Assembly: GCA_903862805.1 (NCBI GenBank)
Contig: CAIOZP010000105.1
Location: forward strand, 1 to 10,815
DNA from: an uncultured Fibrobacterota bacterium
GTDB lineage: Bacteria > Fibrobacterota > Chitinivibrionia > Chitinivibrionales > CAIOZP01
DNA length: 10,815 bases
Direction of reading: 5' to 3'
Part shown: one piece after another, positions 1 to 5,555 of the stretch
Numbering within the stretch: the first letter of the stretch is position 1
Layout: each line of letters opens with the position of its first letter
Translations under genes and position numbers: made by a program
The notes under the pieces: generated by a model
What the model was told of the DNA's origin: nothing
The model's input: the letters and a program-made list of their open reading frames with translations, nothing else
Databases searched by the model: none

Positions 1-829
1 GATTCAGTTTGGTTTTTATAATACCGGTGTCGAGCCTGAACGATCCGCCCATGTCGGGATGTATTCCACCGAGGTCGAGAACCAGTTTGCCGTTGACGAA
101 AACCCAGACGTCGTCGTCGCCGGTGAAATTGAAACTCTGCACCTGCGAACTGTTGTAGATGAAATCGCGCTTCATCATCATTGTAAACGAAAAATTGTGC
201 TGAAGGAAATCATGCGAAGTATCGTCGAAGCCGAGTGCCGGATAAGTGAAATACGGCCCAAGCATTTCGTGGGAAATCGTATTTCCAAGCTGGTCACAGC
301 TGAAGCTGCCTTTCATCTTGTCAAGCGGGAAGAAGTAGTCGTTTGTGTATGAATATGTGCCGGTGGTCGCGTTTGTCAGTAGAAAAGGAACCGAATCTTT
401 CAGCATCACGTTCTTGTAACTCGTATCGTAGGCGACGGTTTGAACCGAAGCAACATTACCGGCACCCGCAACGCGGATTCCATCGGCAGGAACATATCCG
501 TTGTTAACGTCGTTATAAACTGGTCGCGAATAATCGGCGACCTGCCCCGGCTGCCACTGCGTAAACCAGCGCCGGACATCCTGCGAAAAAAAGCAGTTGG
601 CGGCGATCGGACTTGACAGAGGAAGTCCGTTTGCGTCCAATGTATCCTGAACGATTCCTTTGACGATACTGTCGTTGCCCCAGGCCATTTCGAAATCGGG
701 ACAGCTGCCATCATCGTGGAAATCGAAGTATGTCACCTTGGCCCAAAGTGTATCGGGATAAGCACCGGCGGCGAATACACCGGTGGCTGCGATCAGAACT
801 GCCGCAGACGTTGCCATCAGACTTTTCAT
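1..829 (-). CDS. Secreted fibro-slime domain protein, partial (C-terminus beyond left edge)
   Basis: The reading frame is open from an ATG at 827-829 to the window edge, giving 276 residues with no stop. It is preceded by a good Shine-Dalgarno AAGGAG (835-840, minus strand). Residues 1-21 form a signal peptide ending VFAAG, so the protein is exported. Residue 30 onward matches the fibro-slime domain (TIGR02148 type): an opening stretch with PDFE (44-47), a mid-domain FFPLD (166-170), and the hallmark GDDDVWVFVNGKLV followed by LDLGGIH (237-257). The domain is nearly complete here, so a further domain or anchor probably follows outside the window. In Fibrobacter, fibro-slime proteins are surface or secreted proteins linked to adhesion to plant fibre; that role is family knowledge, and its application here is inference. 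The gene is divergent from the cpoB-like gene. The domain call is firm; the substrate is unknown. Confidence 0.88.
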   Translation of the reverse strand, partial: MKSLMATSAAVLIAATGVFAAGAYPDTLWAKVTYFDFHDDGSCPDFEMAWGNDSIVKGIVQDTLDANGLPLSSPIAANCFFSQDVRRWFTQWQPGQVADYSRPVYNDVNNGYVPADGIRVAGAGNVASVQTVAYDTSYKNVMLKDSVPFLLTNATTGTYSYTNDYFFPLDKMKGSFSCDQLGNTISHEMLGPYFTYPALGFDDTSHDFLQHNFSFTMMMKRDFIYNSSQVQSFNFTGDDDVWVFVNGKLVLDLGGIHPDMGGSFRLDTGIIKTKLN

Positions 830-1156
830 AACTGCTCCTTCGGGAAGGATCGTTACTGCTGTATCAAAAAACAGCAATTTGGTGATCTTTCGGACTAATA
901 TGAATAAAACCGTTCGTGCCTGCATGAAAAAATCCAAAAAAGTGCAACACACTGTCATTGATCGTTCGTAAAAGACAAGTCGGAACGGGTCGGGGGTGGT
1001 TCAATAATTGAGGATTTTGCACATGGCAGAAAGGCCGTAAAAATTTCCATCGGGAAATCTGTCCGGAAATGTATGTTATTTCCGTCAAGGAAATCCGGCT
1101 TCAGGTCGATACCTACTATTGGCGCAGTTCCCGTTTTGTTCAGGAGTGAATCTGCC
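830..1156. promoter_or_regulatory. Divergent intergenic region between fibro-slime and cpoB-like genes
   Basis: This 327-base stretch must carry promoters for both divergent genes, but I cannot point to a convincing -35/-10 pair on either strand. It contains a hairpin or operator-like inverted repeat TGCTGT (857-862) / ACAGCA (871-876) in the probable 5' leader of the fibro-slime gene. It also holds a cluster of GGAAAT/ATTTCC half-sites at 1043-1094, described separately. No small ORF here has a good ribosome site. Confidence 0.5.
1043..1094. repeat. Cluster of five GGAAAT/ATTTCC half-sites upstream of cpoB-like gene
   Basis: The six-base word GGAAAT or its complement ATTTCC occurs at 1043-1048 (ATTTCC), 1053-1058, 1065-1070, 1078-1083 (ATTTCC) and 1089-1094. 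Two pairs form inverted repeats: ATTTCC-4 nt-GGAAAT at 1043-1058, and the 7-bp CGGAAAT / ATTTCCG at 1064-1084 with a 7-nt spacer. The cluster lies 60-115 nt before the cpoB-like start. That position suits an operator array or folded 5' leader, but no regulator is known to me for this word. Confidence 0.4.
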
Positions 1157-1972
1157 ATGAGAAAAAAGAAATCTGCCATTGTCGAATTGATTTTTGTCGT
1201 CGCGATGTTCGCGATCTTTGCCGGATGCGCATCGACCAAGCCGAAAAGCGCCGGCAAAGACGAAGCCATGCTTCCCGAAATCGACGTTGTTCAGGTGAAG
1301 GAATATTCGGAGCAAGCGCTCAAGCTCGCGCAAGAAACCAAGCTCGACGTTCAGATGCTCGGCAACAAGCTTTCCGAAACCGACAACCGCGTGGTCGGAT
1401 TGTCAGAGCAGGTCGATCAGGTCTCACCGGCCAAGATCGAAGAACTTTCCAACCGGATTTCGCTGCTCACCGAGGCGTTCAAGGATTTGTACCAGAAGGT
1501 AGCAGCGATTGAGGTCTTGCCTCAGATCAAGATCAACAAACCCACAACAACCAAGCCTGCAGTATTCTCGCCGAGCGATCCTTCGGTTTTGATAACCGGC
1601 TCCGACTACGATATGTACCAGACCGCTCTTCAGACATTTGATGCGAAGAGCTACGACAAGGCGCGCGATCTGTTCTCGTCGGTAATCCAGAAATTTCCCG
1701 ACGGTGACTATGCCGACAAATCCCAGTATTGGATCGGCGAGTGTTTCTTTGCGCAGGGAAATTATCAGCAGGCCGTGGCCGCGCTCAATAAGGTTCTGGA
1801 ATACAAGAACTCCGAAAAAGCCGACGATGCCATGATGAAACTCGCAATGTGCTACATGCGTCTGGGCAAAAACGACCTCGCTGCCGAACAGTTCCAACGT
1901 CTCATCAGCCGGTTCCCCGCCAGCGAATATGTTCCGCGTGCGCAAAAATATTTAGTTGAAATGAAGCAGTAA
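1157..1972 (+). CDS. cpoB: CpoB/YbgF-like Tol-Pal-associated TPR protein, putative lipoprotein
   Basis: This 271-residue protein has a positively charged N-terminus (MRKKK), a hydrophobic segment, and a lipobox-like FAGC with the modifiable Cys at 24. Alanine at +2 favours outer-membrane sorting. Residues about 40-120 are rich in E, Q, L and K in a heptad-like pattern, fitting a coiled coil. After a Pro/Thr linker, residues 151-271 carry the YbgF C-terminal TPR module (YDMYQTALQTF, YWIGECFFAQGNYQQA, MCYMRLGKNDLAAEQF). In Enterobacteria CpoB works in the periplasm with TolA and PBP1B to coordinate envelope constriction. The start at 1157 is chosen over an in-frame ATG at 1073 because AGGAG (1142-1146) precedes it and the signal sequence begins there. 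No tol or pal gene is nearby. E. coli CpoB is not lipidated, so the lipobox is unusual; a BamD-like lipoprotein is the alternative but fits less well. Confidence 0.8.
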   Translation: MRKKKSAIVELIFVVAMFAIFAGCASTKPKSAGKDEAMLPEIDVVQVKEYSEQALKLAQETKLDVQMLGNKLSETDNRVVGLSEQVDQVSPAKIEELSNRISLLTEAFKDLYQKVAAIEVLPQIKINKPTTTKPAVFSPSDPSVLITGSDYDMYQTALQTFDAKSYDKARDLFSSVIQKFPDGDYADKSQYWIGECFFAQGNYQQAVAALNKVLEYKNSEKADDAMMKLAMCYMRLGKNDLAAEQFQRLISRFPASEYVPRAQKYLVEMKQ

Positions 1973-2333
1973 AACGATAACTGTTTGATAGAGCCTCACG
2001 CGCTCCGCTCTTCATTTCAGTGCAGATAAAAATTCCGTTTTGGTAGCTGATTTTACATGTTCGGCTTTGGTATGTTCAGCATTATTGAGAGAATTATTCG
2101 CAGATGATCGGCCCATTCAACATTCATTTTGACAGTCCAATTGCGATCGAAGTTCTTTATCCCAACAAGGGCTATCGGCTTTTTCATCAGCAAGACCGCG
2201 CTCGATAGTTTCATTGACATAAATCCCCTTCCTGTGTGATCTCCCAGGATGGTTGTATTAGAAAGTGTGGCACTTTTTGGGCTCCTACCTTCTGATTTTC
2301 TATAGGATCTTCCAAACTTCTTTGAAAAGTAGA
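1973..2333. other. Gene-poor gap between convergent cpoB-like gene and rplS
   Basis: No convincing gene is present. Short open stretches, such as 2104-2208 plus, lack a ribosome site. A weak GC hairpin AGAGC/GCTCT (1990-2011) follows cpoB but has no T-tract. Two exact TTGACA hexamers occur (2129-2134 and 2214-2219, plus strand), neither with a good -10 at normal spacing. A small hairpin AAAGTG-TGG-CACTTT (2262-2276) followed by TT looks like a weak rho-independent terminator on the plus strand and may be the real end of the cpoB transcript or of a short RNA. Confidence 0.35.
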
Positions 2334-2368
2334 AAACAAAAATGGCAGACCGAATTTATCAGCCTGCC
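2334..2368 (-). terminator. Intrinsic terminator of the rpsP-rimM-trmD-rplS operon
   Basis: On the minus strand, 27 nt beyond the rplS stop, GGCAGGCTGA and TCGGTCTGCC form a 10-bp stem (two G-U pairs) around a 5-nt loop TAAAT (2344-2368). It is followed by a T-rich tail ATTTTTGTTT (2334-2343). Position, stem and U-tract all fit a rho-independent terminator closing the operon. Confidence 0.85.
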
Positions 2369-2395
2369 TTTTCAAACATTATCAAAAAGAGAGAA

Positions 2396-2767
2396 TTACT
2401 TCTTCTCTTTCTTTTCCTTGATACGTGTAGCCTTGCTACCAATGCGTGAACGCAGATAGAAAAGTTTTGCACGGCGAACGAGACCGCGACGAACGACCTT
2501 GATCTCGGCAACGAGTGGCGAATTGAACGGGAAAACGCGCTCGACATAAACGCCGTCGTTGGAAGCTTTGCGAACTGTGAAGCTCTCTCCAAGACCCGAA
2601 CCGTTGCGCTGGATTACAACGCCCTGGAAATCCTGGAGGCGTGACTTGCCGCCTTCCTGAATTTTGACGGACACGGCAACTGTATCGCCGGGGCCGAAAT
2701 CGACGGTACGGTCGATACGATATTCTTTTTCAACGCCGCGAATAATCGCGTCAAGACCCTTTGCCAT
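2396..2767 (-). CDS. rplS: 50S ribosomal protein L19
   Basis: This is a 123-residue bacterial L19, a protein of the large subunit near the 30S/50S interface. The characteristic blocks are present: [42 protein letters not shown] (broken here only for length), [13 protein letters not shown] and the basic RRAKLFYLR segment. The tail is lysine-rich (IKEKKEKK). Its length is close to the usual 115-130 residues. The ATG at 2765-2767 has a full Shine-Dalgarno AGGAGG (2774-2779) with 6-nt spacing, the strongest in this operon, as expected for a ribosomal protein made in excess over RimM and TrmD. It is the last gene of the operon, 31 nt after trmD and directly before the terminator. Confidence 0.97.
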   Translation of the reverse strand: MAKGLDAIIRGVEKEYRIDRTVDFGPGDTVAVSVKIQEGGKSRLQDFQGVVIQRNGSGLGESFTVRKASNDGVYVERVFPFNSPLVAEIKVVRRGLVRRAKLFYLRSRIGSKATRIKEKKEKK

Positions 2768-2798
2768 TTTATACCTCCTGAAAAACTTGTTTACACAT

Positions 2799-3479
2799 TT
2801 AACGAAGCAGATCGGGACGTTTGCGCCGTGTTATTTCCACAGCCGTTTCTTTCTGCCATTTTCTGATATTTTCGTGATGCCCTGAAATTAAAATATCCGG
2901 CACCTTTATACCTTCAAACTCTTCGGGCCGGGTGTATTGCGGTGGACTTAAAAGCCCATCGAAAAACGAATCCTGCCCAGCACTTTCTCCATTTCCAAGA
3001 ACTCCGGGAATCAATCTTGAAACCGCATCGACCACCGCCATCGCCGGAATCTCTCCGCCGGACAGAACAAAATCGCCTACGGAAATCTCGCGATCGACAC
3101 AGAGATCAAGTGCCCGCTGATCAATTCCCTTGTAGCGTCCACAAAGAATCACAAGCGACTTTTCCTGCGCGAACTCGGTTGCTATCGCGTGGGAAAAAGG
3201 CTCGCCCTGCGGACTCATGAAAAGAACCTTCGGCTTGTGACCGGCAAACTTGGCTTTCGCCGACTTCACCGCCTCGACCACCGGCCCCGGGCACATAAGC
3301 ATTCCAGGGTCGCCACCGTAAGGATAATCGTCAACAGACCTTCTTGGCCCGGTTCCGAAATCCCGCAGATCGGTAAATCCGATCGAGATCAGTTCCTTTT
3401 CAACAGCACGTTTGATTATGCTGTCGTTGAACGGGCTTTCAAACATCCCCGGAAACAGAGTAACTATTTCAAAGATCAT
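2799..3479 (-). CDS. trmD: tRNA (guanine-37-N1) methyltransferase TrmD
   Basis: TrmD uses S-adenosylmethionine to methylate N1 of G37 next to the anticodon, which prevents +1 frameshifting. This 226-residue protein shows the SPOUT trefoil-knot signatures: [13 protein letters not shown] at the N-terminus, the GGDPGML loop (residues 55-61), LCGRYKGID, and [14 protein letters not shown] followed by the [14 protein letters not shown] knot region. [14 protein letters not shown] carries the family's catalytic Asp. It is slightly shorter than the 245-255 residues common in proteobacteria, with the end trimmed after RRKRPDLLR. The ATG lies 6 nt after the rimM stop and has no clear Shine-Dalgarno, so translational coupling to rimM is likely. 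Confidence 0.97.
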   Translation of the reverse strand: MIFEIVTLFPGMFESPFNDSIIKRAVEKELISIGFTDLRDFGTGPRRSVDDYPYGGDPGMLMCPGPVVEAVKSAKAKFAGHKPKVLFMSPQGEPFSHAIATEFAQEKSLVILCGRYKGIDQRALDLCVDREISVGDFVLSGGEIPAMAVVDAVSRLIPGVLGNGESAGQDSFFDGLLSPPQYTRPEEFEGIKVPDILISGHHENIRKWQKETAVEITRRKRPDLLR

Positions 3480-3485
3480 ATCGGA

Positions 3486-4016
3486 CTAAAGAATCTCTTC
3501 GAGGAAATCCTCGTTGATAAACACTTTCTTTGCCTCGCGATCAACTCGCGGAACAGCGGTTCCATTGAAAGGCACTTCGAAGACGTGGCCGGTCGGCCGA
3601 CGAACCTCAAGCGCATCGACCGTTGGGTAGTTGTTCACATGAAGAACAATTCCAATAAGCTCGCCACTTCGATCACTAAACACTTCCGCAGCTTCGAGCT
3701 CAAAATGATAGAACTCGTTTTCAGCGACCTTTGGAAGTTGCGCCTGCTCTATAAATAGAACCAGATTCTTCAGCTCGTCAACAGATGAGCTGTTGTCGCG
3801 GCCATCGAACTTTGCCTGCAAAGCGCCGGTTACACCACGCAGCTTGCGAAGAGTAACCGTTGACTCGGGCTTGCCGCTGCCAACCAAAATATCAGTTGGA
3901 AGCTTGAGCGCCTCTAGCGCCTGTCCCTGCGGAAAAACTCTACACCAACCGCCCAGCCCGACGGGCCGTCCGATTTGTGCAATATTCACATAATCAGAGG
4001 CAAGCTCGGACATCAT
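3486..4016 (-). CDS. rimM: Ribosome maturation factor RimM
   Basis: RimM binds S19 and helps mature the 3' domain of 16S rRNA in the 30S subunit. The 176-residue product has the N-terminal RimM motif IAQIGRPVGLGGWCRVFP (residues 13-30) and a C-terminal PRC-barrel-like domain (FYHFELEAAEVFSDRSGE, then VLHVNNYPTVDALEV). Overall similarity is lower than for its operon partners, which is normal for RimM. The frame extends upstream into rpsP to 4082, but the long start would overlap that gene by about 60 nt and adds non-homologous residues, so I take the ATG at 4014-4016. The next codon is also ATG, so 4013 is equally possible. The gap from the rpsP stop is only 4 nt, with a weak ribosome site, suggesting coupled translation. 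Confidence 0.92.
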   Translation of the reverse strand: MMSELASDYVNIAQIGRPVGLGGWCRVFPQGQALEALKLPTDILVGSGKPESTVTLRKLRGVTGALQAKFDGRDNSSSVDELKNLVLFIEQAQLPKVAENEFYHFELEAAEVFSDRSGELIGIVLHVNNYPTVDALEVRRPTGHVFEVPFNGTAVPRVDREAKKVFINEDFLEEIL

Positions 4017-4020
4017 GAAA

Positions 4021-4365
4021 TTAGGCAGCCGCAGCTGTCTTGGACTTCTTGGCCTTGCGTGTACGTTCCGGTGCGCGGACAACCGCCGTCGCGTCTTTGC
4101 CTTCGGAAACAGCGGCGATACGCTCGGCTGTCTTGTCCTGACGCATCAGGTTGGCAACTGTCTCTGAAATTTCAGCTCCCTGCTCAATCCAGTATCCGAT
4201 ACGGGCTGTATTGATGTTGAACTGCTTTGGATTGGCCTGCGGATCGTATGTTCCGAGCTTCTCAATGAAGCGGCCGTCGCGGGCATTGTGGCTGTCGGTC
4301 GCAACGATGCTGAAGAAGGCTATCTTCTTACGGCCGCCGCGAGCGAGACGAATCTTGACTGCCAA
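4021..4365 (-). CDS. rpsP: 30S ribosomal protein S16 (TTG start)
   Basis: This is a 114-residue S16, an early 30S assembly protein. Signature blocks: AVKIRLARGGRKK (2-14), IVATDSHNARDGRFIEKLGTYD and the IGYWIEQGAEISETV helix. The start codon is TTG (4363-4365), supported by a GGAG Shine-Dalgarno (4372-4376) at 7-nt spacing and by the exact family N-terminus (M)AVKIRL. It exceeds the 80-90-residue core by about 30 residues, through a tail rich in Ala, Lys and Arg (TRKAKKSKTAAAA), as seen in several phyla. It is the first gene of the four-gene operon. The ffh gene, often directly upstream in other bacteria, is absent here and replaced by the IS-remnant region. Confidence 0.96.
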   Translation of the reverse strand: MAVKIRLARGGRKKIAFFSIVATDSHNARDGRFIEKLGTYDPQANPKQFNINTARIGYWIEQGAEISETVANLMRQDKTAERIAAVSEGKDATAVVRAPERTRKAKKSKTAAAA

Positions 4366-4593
4366 TGCAGACTCCTGTGTTTATAGTTAGACCCAAATAC
4401 TCTATGCGAAAGTGGCAAATATATATGCTGCCTTTTGGAAAAGAAAGGGAGCGAACCAGAGAAAATTTAACCCAAATTTTCCATTAGGATTACCTCCAAT
4501 TGCAAAGCGGTACTATTTTCTAATGGTTTCCATTAGGGCAAAGTATTGTTTTTATGGAAGCTGTGAGAGTTTCAAGTGTTTTGGAGGTTCATT
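4366..4593. other. AT-rich upstream region of rpsP and probable left flank of IS remnant
   Basis: It must hold the promoter of the minus-strand rpsP operon, though no clear -35/-10 pair stands out. The 11-base direct repeat TTTCCATTAGG is present at 4478-4488 and 4527-4537. The second copy belongs to a perfect palindrome CTAATGG-TTT-CCATTAG (4520-4536). These may be remains of the left end of the IS1380-type element whose transposase frame begins at 4594. The open stretch at 4412-4660 (plus) is in another frame from the transposase and resembles nothing I recognise. Confidence 0.35.
4478..4537. repeat. Direct repeat TTTCCATTAGG (two copies) with embedded palindrome
   Basis: Copies lie at 4478-4488 and 4527-4537, 49 nt apart. 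A 7-bp perfect inverted repeat CTAATGG / CCATTAG with a 3-nt spacer lies at 4520-4536. I found no matching copy downstream of the transposase remnant, so assignment as a terminal inverted repeat is tentative. Confidence 0.45.
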
Positions 4594-5033
4594 TTGGAGT
4601 CACTTCGTCTTGAATTTGTCGATAACGAGATCACCACTTGGGGCGGTCTCGCTCTATTAAAAATCTTGATGGATCAATCTTGATTTCAGGAGAAGCTTTC
4701 ATCATTGCCTTTGCCGGCTCAAGGCTCAAACCGCGGACATTCCCCAGTCCAGCTCATGGCACAGTTCATGGCGTCTTTGTGGTGCGGAGCCAATCGACAT
4801 TCTCATATTGATGTATCTCGTTTCGACACGACAATCCAAAAGCTCATCGGCTGGGACAGGATGCCGTAGCATAAATCCTTCCAGCGGGACTTCCTAAAAT
4901 TCAGTTCTCATACAACACATGAGCAAATTTTCGAGGAGCTTTACAGGTGGTTTTTTCAAACATAGCATTTGATAATTTCACGCTCGACATAGACTCATCG
5001 GTGATCACTCGCTATGGTGTACCAAGTTGGTAA
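4594..5033 (+). pseudogene. Decayed, truncated IS1380-family transposase (N-terminal third only)
   Basis: Read from a TTG at 4594 with an excellent GGAGG (4583-4587) 6 nt upstream, the frame gives LESLRLEFVDNEITTWGGLA and later SNRGHSPVQLMAQFMASLWC, GANRHSHIDVSRFD and KLIGWDRMP. This is the typical N-terminal layout of IS1380-family (DDE) transposases. It is broken by an in-frame TGA (4681-4683), a TAG (4867-4869), and a one-base loss near 4957-4961 (CAAACATA, where one more A restores the frame). After that shift, NIAFDNFTLDIDSSVITRYG continues the homology and includes the first catalytic-region Asp. Similarity stops near 5018, and TAA follows at 5031-5033. Complete family members have about 430 residues, so roughly two thirds is gone. 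The gene cannot make active transposase. Family assignment is from recognised sequence pattern. Confidence 0.78.
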
Positions 5034-5337
5034 GCAGAAAATTTCATGATTTTTTAAATTCTCACCAGTAATGATTTTCCGTGAACTTCCCCTGAATTGA
5101 ATTTTTCAGGGAATTGGTTCCCCATTGGCCATTTGAGTTTTGTACGATGCTGTAATTGCCGGCGAATACATCTATCTCAAATATGTAGTGTTTTCTATAA
5201 GTAATTCTCATTATCTGGAACTATTTTGGAATTTATTTACTATGTCGCATGAAAATTCGGGCTAAAATTTTATTCAAGCGTAGATTGATGCGCTTGGTCA
5301 CTACTGTGAACACGTTTAATTTCTTAAATAAAATACT
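5034..5337. other. AT-rich spacer after the transposase remnant
   Basis: I see no supported gene here. An imperfect hairpin TTCCCCTGAA / TTCAGGGAA with one bulge lies at about 5089-5116. No C-terminal transposase fragment could be read in any frame. A minus-strand open stretch (5233-5481) has no recognisable product and overlaps the next operon's leader. Confidence 0.4.
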
Positions 5338-5367
5338 TTGGCGGAAATAAATTTTTGCTTCTATATT
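5338..5367 (+). promoter_or_regulatory. Candidate promoter of the amino-acid ABC transporter operon
   Basis: TTGGCG (5338-5343), an 18-nt AT-rich spacer, then TATATT (5362-5367) resembles a sigma-70-type promoter. Transcription would begin near 5374 and leave a leader of about 180 nt before the TTG start at 5556. It is the best match in the gap, but promoter consensus for this phylum is not something I can verify from sequence. Confidence 0.35.
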
Positions 5368-5386
5368 GTGCGAGGAATGCGTCACT

Positions 5387-5468
5387 TTGGCATAACGCCA
5401 ATCAAAGGATACAAGGTGAAACAAATCAATTTCAGGACTTGAGCTGAATAGGCTGTGCGGGGCACGGC
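5387..5468 (+). promoter_or_regulatory. Upstream stem-loops in the ABC-operon leader
   Basis: Two inverted repeats lie in the presumed leader: TTGGC-ATAAC-GCCAA (5387-5401), and GCTGTGC-GGG-GCACGGC (5452-5468), a 7-bp GC-rich stem with one G-U pair. Neither is followed by a T-tract, so they look like structured leader or operator rather than terminators. They do not match a riboswitch class I know. Confidence 0.4.
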
Positions 5469-5511
5469 GAGATACGGCCACTATTTAACTACTGCCTGAA
5501 ATGCGCCACAG

Positions 5512-5549
5512 CCTCCGTTGCCGTGTCGCATTGCGGCACATGACGGAGG
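5512..5549 (+). promoter_or_regulatory. Hairpin sequestering the ribosome-binding site of the ABC ATPase gene
   Basis: CCTCCGT (5512-5518) pairs perfectly with ACGGAGG (5543-5549), which contains the Shine-Dalgarno GGAGG (5545-5549). A second stem inside it, GTGTCGC (5523-5529) with GCGGCAC (5533-5539), has a 3-nt loop and one G-U pair. The small internal loop makes this a long, GC-rich, two-part hairpin. Folding would hide the ribosome site 6 nt before the TTG start. A competing pairing, AATGCG (5500-5505) with CGCATT (5527-5532), would open the inner stem. No T-tract follows, so it is not a terminator. Confidence 0.6.
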
Positions 5550-5555
5550 GATTCT

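Noticed and set aside
1424..1945. 173-codon minus-strand frame inside the cpoB-like gene
   Set aside because: Antisense shadow; the plus-strand TPR protein has the correct start, lipobox and family motifs.
2104..2208. Short 34-codon plus-strand ORF in the cpoB-rplS gap
   Set aside because: No Shine-Dalgarno and no recognisable motif; too short to support.
4017..4082. Extended N-terminus of RimM starting at 4082
   Set aside because: The extra residues overlap rpsP and lack homology; the true RimM N-terminus begins near the ATG pair at 4011-4016.
4412..4660. Plus-strand open frame of 82 codons near the IS remnant
   Set aside because: It is out of frame with the clear transposase homology starting at 4594 and has no family resemblance or ribosome site.
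5233..5481. Minus-strand open frame of 82 codons
   Set aside because: No recognisable product, no ribosome site, and it overlaps the leader of the transporter operon.
5440..5510. Slight resemblance of the GGGGCACGGC...GGCCACT stretch to a cobalamin riboswitch core
   Set aside because: The order of conserved blocks is wrong, the conserved B12 box is absent, and the downstream genes are amino-acid transport, not cobalamin related.
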